From a virus: a stretch of DNA of 25,246 bases. This document shows positions 14,429 through 22,915 of the stretch, piece after piece. The notes under the pieces were generated by a model. It saw nothing but the letters and a program-made list of their open reading frames with translations, did not search any database and was not told where the DNA came from. The stretch covers positions 1 to 25,246 of IMG/VR virus record IMGVR_UViG_3300026518_000363. The stretch is one strand, 5' to 3'. The position numbers were made by a program, and so were the translations under genes. The stretch's first letter is position 1, and every line of letters starts with the position of its first letter.

Positions 14429-15088
14429 ATGCACATGACAGACCGGGGCCTCCTGGCCCTCGCCCGGCACGAGGGGATCGTGCCCGGGCCCTATCGCGAT
14501 TCCACCGGCACCTGGACCTTCGGCATCGGCCACACGGTGGCCGCGGGTCCGCCCGATCCCATGGAGATGCCGCGTGGGTTGCCGGCTGACCTGGATGCCG
14601 GGATCCGTGAGGCGTTCCGGGTTTTCCGTGCCGACCTTGCGCGATACGAGACCGAAGTGCTGCGAGCCGTGACCGTGCCTCTGGCGCCGCACGAGTTCGA
14701 TGCGCTGGTCTCGTTCCACTACAACACCGGCGGCATTGCCCGTGCCGCGCTGACCCGGCACCTGAACGCAGGCGACCGGGAAGCTGCGGCGCGGGCCTTC
14801 CTGAACTGGCGCCGGCCCGCTTCCATTATCCCGCGCCGCGAGGCCGAGCGCGACCTGTTCCGGTATGGCCGCTATCCCCGCGGGACGATCCCGGTCTGGG
14901 CCGTTGACCGTGCGGGCCGGGTGGACTTCTCGCGGTCGATCCGTCGCCTGACCGAGACGCAAGCGCTGGCCCTGCAGCGTTCCGCGCAAGCACCCATCGT
15001 TACCCGCTTGCAGCCGACACCCACGGCCCAGACCAGCTGGGTCTCCCGGCTCTTCGCCATTTTCACTCGCCTACTCAGAAGGACCTGA
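14429..15088 (+). CDS. Endolysin, T4-type lysozyme (glycoside hydrolase family 24-like)
   Basis: A 219-residue muramidase. Glu15 (LARHEGIVPGPYRDSTG), Asp24 and Thr30 (TGTWTFGIGHT) have exactly the spacing of the T4 lysozyme triad (11, 20, 26). Further family motifs are FDALVSFHYNTGG (about 91-103) and FLNWRRPASIIPRREAERDL (about 130-149). The enzyme cuts the MurNAc-GlcNAc bond at lysis. No signal peptide is seen, so it should depend on the holin for release. The C-terminal 60 residues (after about 160) form an extra basic, Trp-containing tail that could be amphipathic (SWVSRLFAIFTRLLRR). GAGG at 14418-14421 is the ribosome binding site. Confidence 0.92.
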   Translation: MHMTDRGLLALARHEGIVPGPYRDSTGTWTFGIGHTVAAGPPDPMEMPRGLPADLDAGIREAFRVFRADLARYETEVLRAVTVPLAPHEFDALVSFHYNTGGIARAALTRHLNAGDREAAARAFLNWRRPASIIPRREAERDLFRYGRYPRGTIPVWAVDRAGRVDFSRSIRRLTETQALALQRSAQAPIVTRLQPTPTAQTSWVSRLFAIFTRLLRRT

Positions 15089-15093
15089 TCCCC

Positions 15094-15324
15094 ATGCGCT
15101 ACATCCGACCGACTTCGCTCACATGGTGGGTGGGGTGCCTCGCCATGCTCACCGGCATTGCGTCGCTCGCGCTGCCCGCCACCGGGCCGCTCGGAGAACT
15201 CTCCCGCCTCGTTGCGCTGCTGGCTGGCTCCGGCGATGCCTCGCCCGCCGGCCTCATGTTCCTCGGTCTCGGCCTGATCGGGCTGCGCGACCGGATCGAG
15301 CGGGGGTTCCGGGGCGATGACTGA
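15094..15324 (+). CDS. Small membrane protein with two predicted spans
   Basis: A 76-residue protein with hydrophobic segments WWVGCLAMLTGIASLALP (about 11-28) and GLMFLGLGLIGLRDRI (about 53-68), linked by a polar loop, and a charged C-terminus (RDRIERGFRGDD). Similar short proteins occur between endolysin and spanins in alphaproteobacterial prophages. It may be a second holin or an antiholin. Only topology and position support this. Confidence 0.65.
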   Translation: MRYIRPTSLTWWVGCLAMLTGIASLALPATGPLGELSRLVALLAGSGDASPAGLMFLGLGLIGLRDRIERGFRGDD

Positions 15325-15418
15325 GTTTCTGGCGGGGCTCGCACTGGGCGGCTGTACCGGCGTCTTCATCGTCGCCCTCTGTGTGGCCGCCGGGCGCGGG
15401 GAGCGGGACGATGGCTGA
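15317..15418 (+). CDS. Very small membrane protein (33 aa)
   Basis: ATG 15317 overlaps the preceding gene by eight bases and the stop overlaps the next start. The product is MTEFLAGLALGGCTGVFIVA followed by a short charged end (AGRGERDDG): one membrane span, N-terminal. The chain of short overlaps with neighbours suggests translation, but nothing else shows function; it could be a chance frame within a densely coded region. Confidence 0.45.
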   Translation: MTEFLAGLALGGCTGVFIVALCVAAGRGERDDG

Positions 15419-15641
15419 TTTTCTGGTCTGGCTGGTGGCCGCTCTGGGCGCGGTCGGGGGCGTCGTCCTCGGCCGGGTCTGGGGCCAGGTAGAAGGCCAA
15501 CGCGCAGGCAAACGGGAGGCGGAACGCGATGCATTGGAAGAGACGATCGGGAAGGTTGAACGAGGGCGCCATGCGCTTCGTGACAGCCGCGGCGCTGGCG
15601 ATCCTGCTCAGCGGCTGCGCCGCAACGATGGTGACTGGTGA
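15411..15641 (+). CDS. Rz-like inner-membrane spanin subunit
   Basis: A 76-residue protein from ATG 15411. It has one N-terminal membrane segment (FLVWLVAALGAVGGVVLG, 4-21) then a charged helical, coiled-coil-like region (GKREAERDALEETIGKVERG) facing the periplasm. This is the plan of i-spanin Rz, which with the outer-membrane lipoprotein Rz1 fuses the two membranes at the end of lysis. The Rz1-like gene starts inside it in another frame, as in lambda. The protein is half the length of lambda Rz (153), so the match is by architecture only. Confidence 0.65.
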   Translation: MADFLVWLVAALGAVGGVVLGRVWGQVEGQRAGKREAERDALEETIGKVERGRHALRDSRGAGDPAQRLRRNDGDW

Positions 15642-15771
15642 TGCGGGCTGCATTTCCTACGCCGAGGCGCGGCTCACCCGACCACCTGCGGCGACTGTCG
15701 CTGAGGTGCCGCGCCCTTGGGCAGCATGGATCGCCGATCTCGATGACCGCATGACGGGGACCTGCCGATGA
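15571..15771 (+). CDS. Rz1-like outer-membrane lipoprotein spanin subunit
   Basis: Starting at ATG 15571 in the +1 frame inside the Rz-like gene, a 66-residue product has a signal peptide MRFVTAAALAILLSGC with lipobox LLSGC, so Cys16 becomes the acylated first residue of a mature 51-residue lipoprotein. The mature part contains a Pro-rich stretch (TRPPAATVAEVPRPW). The nested overlap with an i-spanin-like gene is the Rz/Rz1 arrangement, and lambda Rz1 is also short and Pro-rich. Its stop overlaps the DUF2163 start (ATGA 15768-15771). Confidence 0.72.
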   Translation: MRFVTAAALAILLSGCAATMVTGDAGCISYAEARLTRPPAATVAEVPRPWAAWIADLDDRMTGTCR

Positions 15772-16655
15772 AAACCCTCTCGCCAACCCTGCAATTCCAT
15801 CTCGACGAGGGCACCACGACGCTGGCCTGGTGCTGGTGGATCACCCGCGCCGATGGCCAGGTGTTCGGCTTCACCGACCATGATCGGACGCTCACCTTCG
15901 ATGGTACCAGCTTCGAGCCCGAGAGCGGCTTTGCGGCCTCGGAGCTTCGCGCGGGCTCCGATCTCGCGGTCGATGCGCAGGATGCGGAAGGGGTGCTACG
16001 CTCGGGCGTCATCACCGAAGCCGACATCGCCGCTGGGCTCTGGGATGGGGCGGCGGTCGAGGTCTGGCGGGTGAACTGGCAGGATGCCAGCCAGCGGGTG
16101 CTGATGCGGCGCGGTGCCATCGGTGAGATCCGGCGCGGGCGGGTGGCCTTCACTGCCGAGATGCGCTCGCTCGCCCATGTGCTCGATCAACCCGTGGGGC
16201 GGAGCTTTCAGGCCGGGTGCGATGCGGTGCTGGGCGACGGTCGCTGCGGGATCGACCTGGAGGATCCGGCCTGGAAGGGCACAGGCACCGTCGCGGTTTT
16301 GCTGCGCGACCGTGCGTTCTCGGCGGCGGGGCTCTCGGGCTCCGCCGCCGGGCTCTTCAGCTTCGGCACGCTGACCTGGGACACGGGCGCTAATGCCGGC
16401 CAGCGCGTGGAGGTGGAGCGCCACGAACTCGCCACCACCGGCGAGGCGGAGATCACGCTGCTGGAGCCGCCCGGCAGTCCCATCGCCGCGAACGACGCCT
16501 TCACCATCCGCGCCGGGTGCGACAAGGCCTTCGCCACCTGCCACGACCGCTTCGCCAACACGGCCAATTTCCGGGGCTTTCCGCATATCCCGGGCAATGA
16601 CACCGTGTTGCGCTACGCCTCCCAGGGCCGGGCCAATGAGGGGAGCGTTCTGTAG
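15768..16655 (+). CDS. DUF2163 baseplate hub protein (GTA gp13-like)
   Basis: A 295-residue protein beginning MKTLSPTLQFHLDEGTTTLA, with DGQVFGFTDHDRTLTFDG (about 27-44) and the C-terminal signature GCDKAFATCHDRFANTANFR (about 247-266) with two cysteines, followed by FPHIPGND. These are the DUF2163 family hallmarks; the gene transfer agent homologue forms part of the baseplate hub and cysteines at the C-terminus recur in the family. It is preceded by spanin genes and followed at one-base overlap by the NlpC/P60 peptidase gene, as in GTA. Confidence 0.92.
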   Translation: MKTLSPTLQFHLDEGTTTLAWCWWITRADGQVFGFTDHDRTLTFDGTSFEPESGFAASELRAGSDLAVDAQDAEGVLRSGVITEADIAAGLWDGAAVEVWRVNWQDASQRVLMRRGAIGEIRRGRVAFTAEMRSLAHVLDQPVGRSFQAGCDAVLGDGRCGIDLEDPAWKGTGTVAVLLRDRAFSAAGLSGSAAGLFSFGTLTWDTGANAGQRVEVERHELATTGEAEITLLEPPGSPIAANDAFTIRAGCDKAFATCHDRFANTANFRGFPHIPGNDTVLRYASQGRANEGSVL

Positions 16656-17113
16656 TGTCGGCCATCATCCATCGTCCCGTGGCGCGGGCGAAGGTGATCG
16701 CTGCGGCGCGGTCCTGGCTCGAAACTCCCTATCACGACCAGCAGAGCGTCAGGGGCGTGGGCTGCGACTGCCTCGGGCTCGCCCGTGGCGTCTGGCGCGA
16801 AGTCGTGGGGGCGGAGCCGTTCCCGATCCCGCCCTATTCCCGCGACTGGGGCGAGGCCGGACCGGTCGAAGTGCTGGCCGAGGGCGCCAGTAGCTGCATG
16901 ATCGAGGTGGCGCCGGCCGAAGCGCCACCCGGCGCGCTCCTGATGTTTCGCATGCGCGAGCGGGCCATTGCCAAGCATGTCGGCATCCTCACGGGCACCG
17001 GCACCCTCATCCACGCCCGCGAACGGCTCGGCGTGATCGAGGAACCCTTCACCCGTTCCTGGCGGCGGCGTCTGGCCTTCGCCTTTCTCTACCCGCAACC
17101 CCGGAGGCGCTGA
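16655..17113 (+). CDS. NlpC/P60 tail-associated peptidoglycan peptidase (GTA gp14-like)
   Basis: A 152-residue protein with a GTG start overlapping the preceding TAG by one base (TAGTG). It has the NlpC/P60 catalytic Cys39 in GVGCDCLGLARG, His108 in AKHVGILTG and the third polar residue His120 in TLIHARERLG. It begins with ARAKVIAAARSWLETPYHDQ, the usual N-terminal helix. The enzyme opens the peptidoglycan during DNA injection. It is encoded directly before the large tail tip protein, as in gene transfer agents. Confidence 0.93.
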   Translation: MSAIIHRPVARAKVIAAARSWLETPYHDQQSVRGVGCDCLGLARGVWREVVGAEPFPIPPYSRDWGEAGPVEVLAEGASSCMIEVAPAEAPPGALLMFRMRERAIAKHVGILTGTGTLIHARERLGVIEEPFTRSWRRRLAFAFLYPQPRRR

Positions 17114-20100
17114 TGGCGACCCTCGTGCTCGGTCTGGCCGGTCAGGCCATCGGCGCCTCGATCGGCAGCGGCATTCTGGGCATCTCGGCCGCCACCATCG
17201 GAGGGGCGATCGGGACCATGGCGGGCTCGGTCGTGGACAGCTGGATTGTCGGCTCCCTACAGCCCGATCAACGCTACGAGGGCGCAAGGCTCGACAGCCT
17301 GCGGGTGACCTCCGCCACCGAAGGCACCACAATCCCGCGCCTCTTCGGGCGCATGCGTCTGGGTGGCAACATCATCTGGGCCACCGACTTCACCGAGCAT
17401 GTGAGCACCACGACGCAAGGCGGCGGCAAGGGCGGTGGGCCCAAGGTCACGACGACAGAATATTCCTACACCGCCTCCTTCGCCGTCGCCTTGTGCGAGG
17501 GTCCGATCACCGGGATCGGCCGCATCTGGGCCGACGGCGAGCTTCTCGACACTGCCACCATCACCTGGCGCTGGTATCCCGGTGACGAGGCGCAAACAGC
17601 CGACCCCTACATCGCCGCGAAGATGGGGGCCGAGGCCGCGCCGGCCTATCGCGGCACCGCCTATGTGGTCTTCGAGGAACTCGATCTCACCCAATTCGGC
17701 AACCGCATTCCTCAGCTGAGCTTCGAGGTGTTCCGGCCCTTGGCCGATCCGGACACGGCGGAGGGGGCGATCCGTGCCGTCACGATGATCCCCGGCGCGG
17801 GCGAGTTCATTTATGCCACCGAGCCGGTGATGCGGACCGAGGGCGCAAAGACCACGCCTGAGAACGTGCATGCCGAGACCGACAGGGCCGACTTCCTGGT
17901 CTCGCTGGACCGGCTCGAGGCGCTGGCGCCGGGGGTGGAGAGCGTGTCGCTGGTGGTGAGTTGGTTCGGCAACGACCTGCGCGCCGGGGAGTGCGAGATC
18001 CGGCCCGGCGTCGAGACCGCCGCGAAGACCACAACACCGCAGGTCTGGCGGGTCAACGGGGTGGACCGGGCATCGGCGCATCTCGTCTCCACCGATGCCG
18101 AGGGCCGGCCGGTCTATGGCGGCACGCCGAGCGACGTAGCGGTAGTGCAGGCGATCCGGGAACTGAAGGCGCGGGGCTACCGCGTCACCTTCTATCCCTT
18201 CATCCTGATGGATGTGCCCGCAGGCAACGCGCTGCCGAACCCCTATTCCGACAACGCCGCCACGATCGGCCAGCCGGCGCTTCCCTGGCGTGGGCGGATC
18301 ACCTGTTCGCCGGCGGCGGGTTACGCGGGCACGGTGGACAAGACGGCAGGCGCGACCAGCCAGGTCGCGACCTTCTTTGGCAATGCGCAGGTGTCCGACT
18401 TCGCCGTCTCCGGCGAGACCGTAACCTGGACCGGCGGCACCGACTGGGGCTGGCGGCGGATGATCCTGCATTATGCGCATCTCTGCGCGGTGGCCGGTGG
18501 GGTCGATGCCTTCCTGATCGGCTCCGAGCTGCGCGGGCTCACCACCATCCGCGACGGCGCGACGAGCTATCCGGCGGTAGCGCAGCTTCAGAGCCTCGCG
18601 GCGGACGTGTGCGCGATCCTCGGCGCGGGCACCGCGATCAGCTACGCTGCCGACTGGTCGGAATACTTTGGCCATCAGCCCGCCGATGGCTCGGGCGACG
18701 TGTTCTTCCATCTCGACCAGCTCTGGGCGGACGGGAATGTCGATTTCATCGGCATCGACAACTACATGCCGCTGTCCGATTGGCGGGACGGGTTCGAACA
18801 CGCCGACGCGGCTCAAGGCTGGCCCGCCATTTACGACCGCGCCTACCTGCAATCGAACATCGCCGGCGGTGAGGGTTTCGACTGGTTCTATGCCTCGGAT
18901 GCCGACCGGGACGCGCAGAACAGGACGCCGATCACGGATGGCTTCTACCAGGAACCGTGGACGTTCCGCTTCAAGGATCTGGTGAACTGGTGGGCGACCC
19001 CGCATCATGACCGCCCCGGCGGCGTGCGAACCGGGTTCTTCGCCAATGCCGCCAACGTGGCGAGCTATGACCCGAACCCGTCCACCGTGGCGATCACGCC
19101 CACGACCGGCACGTTCGGGCCCTTCGGCGCGCCCGCCCGCATCGCGTCTGACGGCGCAACCTGGCACGGCGCCACGCCCGGATACCAGGCCCTTGCGGCC
19201 GGGGACCGGGTGCGAATCACCGCCTTCGTGGCGCCGGGCACGTCGGGCGATTTCGCGCTCTATTTCGCGCTTGGCACCGGTGCCGATCACGCCTCCTACT
19301 TCGGTGCCATTGGCGGCTGGGAGAACACCGCGCCCGGGGCGCACACGATCGAGGCCACCAGCCAGACCGAGGTTTCGCCGGGGCTGTGGAAGATCACGCT
19401 GGAGGTGACAGCGGGGATCTCCGGCTCGGCGGGTTTCCGGATCGGGCCGCGCTCGGCCACGGTGGGCGATGACATCGTGGTTTACGGCGTCGAGGTGTTG
19501 CCCGTCGGCCAGTCCACCACCGGATGGGTGCCAGAGTCCAAGCCTATCCGCTTCACCGAGTTCGGCTGCCCCGCCATCGACCGCGGCACCAACCAGCCTA
19601 ATGTCTTCTACGACCCGAAGTCCTCGGAAAGCGCGGCGCCGTATTTCTCGCGGGGCTGGCGCGACGACACCATCCAGCGCAGCTATCTCGAAGCCACCGC
19701 CCTCTATTGGGCCGATCCGGCGAACAACCCGGCCTCCAGCCTCACCGGCCTGCCGATGGTCGATACCTCGGAATGTGCCGCCTGGTCCTGGGACGCCCGC
19801 CCGCATCCGTTCTTCCCGGGGCTCACCGACGTCTGGTCGGATGGCGCCAACTGGCAGCTCGGCCACTGGCTGACGGGGCGGCTCGGTGCGGTGTCGCTCG
19901 CTGCCCTCGTGCGCCACCTCTGCCTCGCGGCTGGCATGGACGCAGCGCACATCGACGTCTCCGGCCTCTGGGGTGCGGTGGAGGGACTCGTGATCCCGGC
20001 CATCGAAAGCCCGCGCACCACGATCTCCATGCTGGCCAGGCATTTCGGCTTCGACGCGGTCGAGAGCGAGGGCGTGATCCGCTTCCGCATGCGCGGGACC

Positions 20101-21537
20101 GCTCCGGTGGTGATCATCACACCCGACGATCTCGTGGCCGGAAACGGCGAGGACATCGAGCGCAGCCGCGGTCAGGAAACCGAGCTGCCCCAGGTCCTGC
20201 GCTGGAGCGTGGCACGCGCCGACGAGGATTACGACGCGGCACTGGTCGAGGCCCGGCGCGTCACCACCGGCGCGGTGCGCGTGACCGCCGAAAGCTTCCC
20301 CGTCGCCGTCGCGCCCGAGGAGGCCGAACGACGCTGCCGCCGCACCCTGATGGAGACCTGGACCGCAAGGGAACGGGCGAGCTTCACCCTGCCACCCTCG
20401 CGCCTCGCGCTCGATCCGGGCGATGTGGTGACGTTCACCGACGGCGCCGCCACCGAGTTCCGCCTCACCCGCATTGCCGACGGGCTCTCCCGCCGCATCG
20501 AAGTGACCCGGCAGGATCGCGAGGTCTACGACCTGCCACCGGGAGCCCAGCGAGCCGCCGCCGTGGCCCGCTCCGTGCCCCTCGGCGCGCCGCAGGTGGC
20601 GATCCTCGACCTTCCACAGCTGACCAGCGCCCACACCCCGCCGCAGCCGCTCATCGCCGTCGATGCCGATCCCTGGCCGGGCACGGTTGCCGTCCTGCGC
20701 AGCCCCGAGACCTCGGGCTGGGCGAGCTTCGCCACGATCACCCGCCGCGCGCGGACCGGGACGCTGGTCAGCGATTTTCAAGCCGGACCCGCCTGGCGGT
20801 GGGATCGCGGCGCGGTTCTCGAGATCGACCTTCCCTGGGGCCAGCTCGAGAGCGTCACCGACCTGCAACTCTTCGCCGGCAGCAACGCCTTTGCCGTGGA
20901 GAGCGCACCGGAAACTTGGGAAATCCTGCAGGCCCGCGACGTGACGCTGGTCGCGCCCGGCCGCTATCGCCTGACCACGCTCCTGCGCGGCCAGCGCGGA
21001 ACCGAAGCTACCATCGGCTATCCGGCCCCGGCCGGTGCGCGGGTCGTGGTGCTGGATGGCGCAGTGGCAGAACTGCCCTTCACCGCAGGCGAGATCGGTC
21101 TGCCGTGGAACCTCGCCGTGGGACCGATCACGCGGCCCGTGTCGGACCCGAGTTACAAGACGCTGGCGCTCACGCCATCGGGCGCATCGCTCCGCCCCTT
21201 TGCGCCGGTGCATCTCGGAGCGAAGGCCGAGTCGTCGGGCGACATCATCCTTTCCTGGACCCGCCGCTCCCGCGACCCGGCCGCAGACAGCTGGGAGGCG
21301 ACCGAGGTGCCACTTCTGGACCAGCCGGAGGCTTGGGAGATCGACATTCTCGACGGCGGCACCGTCAAGCGCACGCTGACGGCGGGATCGACCAGCGTCA
21401 CCTACAGCACCGCCAACCAGATCGCCGACTGGGGCGCAACGCTCGCGCCGGGCGCCACGCTGACCATCCGCGTGGCCCAACTCTCGCCCTCGCTTGGTCG
21501 CGGCACGCCAGCCGAAACCACCGTCACCATCACATGA
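17113..21537 (+). CDS. Large tail-tip / host-specificity protein with TIM-barrel domain (GTA gp15 'megatron'-like)
   Basis: A 1474-residue protein. Residues 1 to about 215 contain a Gly/Ala-rich hydrophobic start (IGASIGSGILGISAATIGGA) then the hub domain (TEYSYTASFAVALCEGPITG). About 215-880 is a glycoside-hydrolase-like TIM barrel as in GTA_TIM proteins: WRRMILHYAHLCAVAGG, FLIGSELRGLT (Glu near 471) and RFTEFGCPAIDRGTNQPN (Glu near 815), then FYDPKSSESAAPYFSRGWRD. Between the two Glu motifs an extra domain of about 160 residues is inserted (642-804). About 880-1250 is the phage tail 3/hub-like part, and the end (1250-1474) is beta-rich, probably the receptor-facing domain. It tops the baseplate, pierces the envelope and perhaps recognises the surface polysaccharide. 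Its one-base-type coupling to the peptidase gene matches GTA. Confidence 0.93.
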   Translation: MATLVLGLAGQAIGASIGSGILGISAATIGGAIGTMAGSVVDSWIVGSLQPDQRYEGARLDSLRVTSATEGTTIPRLFGRMRLGGNIIWATDFTEHVSTTTQGGGKGGGPKVTTTEYSYTASFAVALCEGPITGIGRIWADGELLDTATITWRWYPGDEAQTADPYIAAKMGAEAAPAYRGTAYVVFEELDLTQFGNRIPQLSFEVFRPLADPDTAEGAIRAVTMIPGAGEFIYATEPVMRTEGAKTTPENVHAETDRADFLVSLDRLEALAPGVESVSLVVSWFGNDLRAGECEIRPGVETAAKTTTPQVWRVNGVDRASAHLVSTDAEGRPVYGGTPSDVAVVQAIRELKARGYRVTFYPFILMDVPAGNALPNPYSDNAATIGQPALPWRGRITCSPAAGYAGTVDKTAGATSQVATFFGNAQVSDFAVSGETVTWTGGTDWGWRRMILHYAHLCAVAGGVDAFLIGSELRGLTTIRDGATSYPAVAQLQSLAADVCAILGAGTAISYAADWSEYFGHQPADGSGDVFFHLDQLWADGNVDFIGIDNYMPLSDWRDGFEHADAAQGWPAIYDRAYLQSNIAGGEGFDWFYASDADRDAQNRTPITDGFYQEPWTFRFKDLVNWWATPHHDRPGGVRTGFFANAANVASYDPNPSTVAITPTTGTFGPFGAPARIASDGATWHGATPGYQALAAGDRVRITAFVAPGTSGDFALYFALGTGADHASYFGAIGGWENTAPGAHTIEATSQTEVSPGLWKITLEVTAGISGSAGFRIGPRSATVGDDIVVYGVEVLPVGQSTTGWVPESKPIRFTEFGCPAIDRGTNQPNVFYDPKSSESAAPYFSRGWRDDTIQRSYLEATALYWADPANNPASSLTGLPMVDTSECAAWSWDARPHPFFPGLTDVWSDGANWQLGHWLTGRLGAVSLAALVRHLCLAAGMDAAHIDVSGLWGAVEGLVIPAIESPRTTISMLARHFGFDAVESEGVIRFRMRGTAPVVIITPDDLVAGNGEDIERSRGQETELPQVLRWSVARADEDYDAALVEARRVTTGAVRVTAESFPVAVAPEEAERRCRRTLMETWTARERASFTLPPSRLALDPGDVVTFTDGAATEFRLTRIADGLSRRIEVTRQDREVYDLPPGAQRAAAVARSVPLGAPQVAILDLPQLTSAHTPPQPLIAVDADPWPGTVAVLRSPETSGWASFATITRRARTGTLVSDFQAGPAWRWDRGAVLEIDLPWGQLESVTDLQLFAGSNAFAVESAPETWEILQARDVTLVAPGRYRLTTLLRGQRGTEATIGYPAPAGARVVVLDGAVAELPFTAGEIGLPWNLAVGPITRPVSDPSYKTLALTPSGASLRPFAPVHLGAKAESSGDIILSWTRRSRDPAADSWEATEVPLLDQPEAWEIDILDGGTVKRTLTAGSTSVTYSTANQIADWGATLAPGATLTIRVAQLSPSLGRGTPAETTVTIT

Positions 21538-21544
21538 GGCATCC

Positions 21545-22615
21545 ATGACTACCCCGAACCTCTCGCTTCCCTACATCGCCGCCGCTCAGGCGCAGAAGCA
21601 TGTCACCCACAACGCAGCACTCGATCTGCTCGATGGCCTCGTCCAACTCTCCGCGAAGGACCGGGATCTCACCACACCACCCGCGAGTTCCGCCGAGGGC
21701 GACCGCTACATCGTCGCCACAGGTGCGACGGGCGCATGGGCTGGCTGGGACGGTGACGTGGCTCTGTTTTCTGCCGGGGCGTGGGTGCGGCTCATCCCGC
21801 AAACAGGCTGGCGAGTCTGGATCGAGGACGAGGCGGTTCTGCTGGTCTTCGACGGTACGTCCTGGATCGGCGTCACGCCGGACGCGCTGCAATATCTGAC
21901 CCGGCTGGGTCTCGGCACCACCGCCGATGCCGCCAATCCGTTTTCTGCCAAGCTGAACGGGGCGCTCTGGACCGCGCTTGCCGCCGCCGAAGGTGGCAAC
22001 GGCGATCTGCGCCTCACGCTCAACAAGGAAACCGCTGCTGGGGTTCTGTCCTTCCTGCTGCAGTCGGGGTTTTCCGGGCGGGCGGAACTCGGGCTCATCG
22101 GCTCCGACGATCTGACCCTGAAGTTGAGCCCCGACGGCACCGCCTGGCGCGACGCGCTCACCGTCGATCGTGCCACCGGCATCGTTGACCAGCCGCAGTT
22201 GCCGCGCTTCAAGGCTTACACCAACTACGACAACTACGTGGGTCTCACCACCTGGACCAAGATCGGCATCAACGCCGTCGAGACCAACGATCAGGGCGCG
22301 TTCGACCCCGCAATCAACCTCTTCATCGCGCCGGTTGCCGGCACCTACCTCTTCGGCGCGAGCCTGCTCTACAAGGTCAATGCCAGCACCTCGGCCCGGA
22401 TGCGCGGGCGGCTGGTCCTGAACGGAACCACCGAGATCCGGGGCTCCTTCGGCGAGGTCTCCAGCTCCCACAAGTCGCTCGCCACCGCGCTCTGGCTGCA
22501 GACCATGGTGCCGCTGAGCGCGGGCGATACTGTGGAACTGCAGGGGTATTTCCGGGCGGCGGACGGGTATTTCGCGGCGGATAAGACGACCTTCTGGGGT
22601 GCGAAGGTGGGGTGA
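21545..22615 (+). CDS. DUF2793 tail fibre protein with C1q-like C-terminal domain
   Basis: The start at ATG 21545 is preferred as the protein then begins MTTPNLSLPYIAAAQAQKHV, the start of DUF2793, with AALDLLDGLVQL next. The 356-residue product has the DUF2793 domain (1 to about 115: VWIEDEAVLLVFDGTSWIGV), a linker and beta region (about 130-215), and a C-terminal domain from about residue 220 with FIAPVAGTYLFGASLLYKVN and LSAGDTVELQGYFRA, ending TTFWGAKVG. This part resembles bacterial/phage C1q-TNF-like trimeric jelly rolls, which often form fibre tips. It likely binds a host surface receptor. It is encoded directly after the tail-tip protein (seven bases). Confidence 0.8.
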   Translation: MTTPNLSLPYIAAAQAQKHVTHNAALDLLDGLVQLSAKDRDLTTPPASSAEGDRYIVATGATGAWAGWDGDVALFSAGAWVRLIPQTGWRVWIEDEAVLLVFDGTSWIGVTPDALQYLTRLGLGTTADAANPFSAKLNGALWTALAAAEGGNGDLRLTLNKETAAGVLSFLLQSGFSGRAELGLIGSDDLTLKLSPDGTAWRDALTVDRATGIVDQPQLPRFKAYTNYDNYVGLTTWTKIGINAVETNDQGAFDPAINLFIAPVAGTYLFGASLLYKVNASTSARMRGRLVLNGTTEIRGSFGEVSSSHKSLATALWLQTMVPLSAGDTVELQGYFRAADGYFAADKTTFWGAKVG

Positions 22616-22627
22616 GGGAGGCACATC

Positions 22628-22888
22628 ATGGTGCCGCAACGGCCAGAGGACGGCTTCATCCATATGCCGGAGCACGAGTTCGAGGTGATCTTGATGCGCG
22701 CTATGCCCTGGTGGTGGTTGTCCTCGACAGTCTGCAAGCCGCGATTGCCATCCGAGACCTGCGCACGCTGCTTGCATTGTTACGCATGGTGCCATGCGAC
22801 TTGACCGACCGTCGTTCGGCTGATCACCACTGGCTTGCTGCTGGCCCTGATCGCTGGCGTGGCGGTGAAGCCGAAGGAATTTGGTTGA
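22628..22888 (+). pseudogene. Decayed small membrane-protein gene (DUF6127-like), frameshifted
   Basis: Conserved pieces lie in two frames. From ATG 22628, MVPQRPEDGFIHMPEHEFEV then ILMRA reads in one frame; after about 22705 the sense moves to the +1-related frame, where SLQAAIAIRDLRTLLALLRM reads; from about 22808 it returns to the first frame with TVVRLITTGLLLALIAGVAV and ends PKEFG-stop at 22888. Joined, these give the layout of small prophage proteins (DUF6127-like): charged N-terminal helix, IRDLR motif, C-terminal membrane span. The piece between MRA and the IRDLR motif also looks shortened. At least two indels are needed, so the gene is dead. The family name is from memory. Confidence 0.7.
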
Positions 22889-22915
22889 ATCCGGAAACAA
22901 GGGAAACGGGTTCAC

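Noticed and set aside
17257-21546. Open frame of 1429 codons on the - strand opposite the tail-tip gene
   Set aside because: It is an antisense shadow of a high-GC gene, with low-complexity Arg/Gly/His composition and no domain; the + strand protein has clear family motifs.
19707-21548. Open frame of 613 codons on the + strand overlapping the tail-tip gene
   Set aside because: It is an Arg/Pro/His-rich out-of-frame reading of the same sequence, without motifs.
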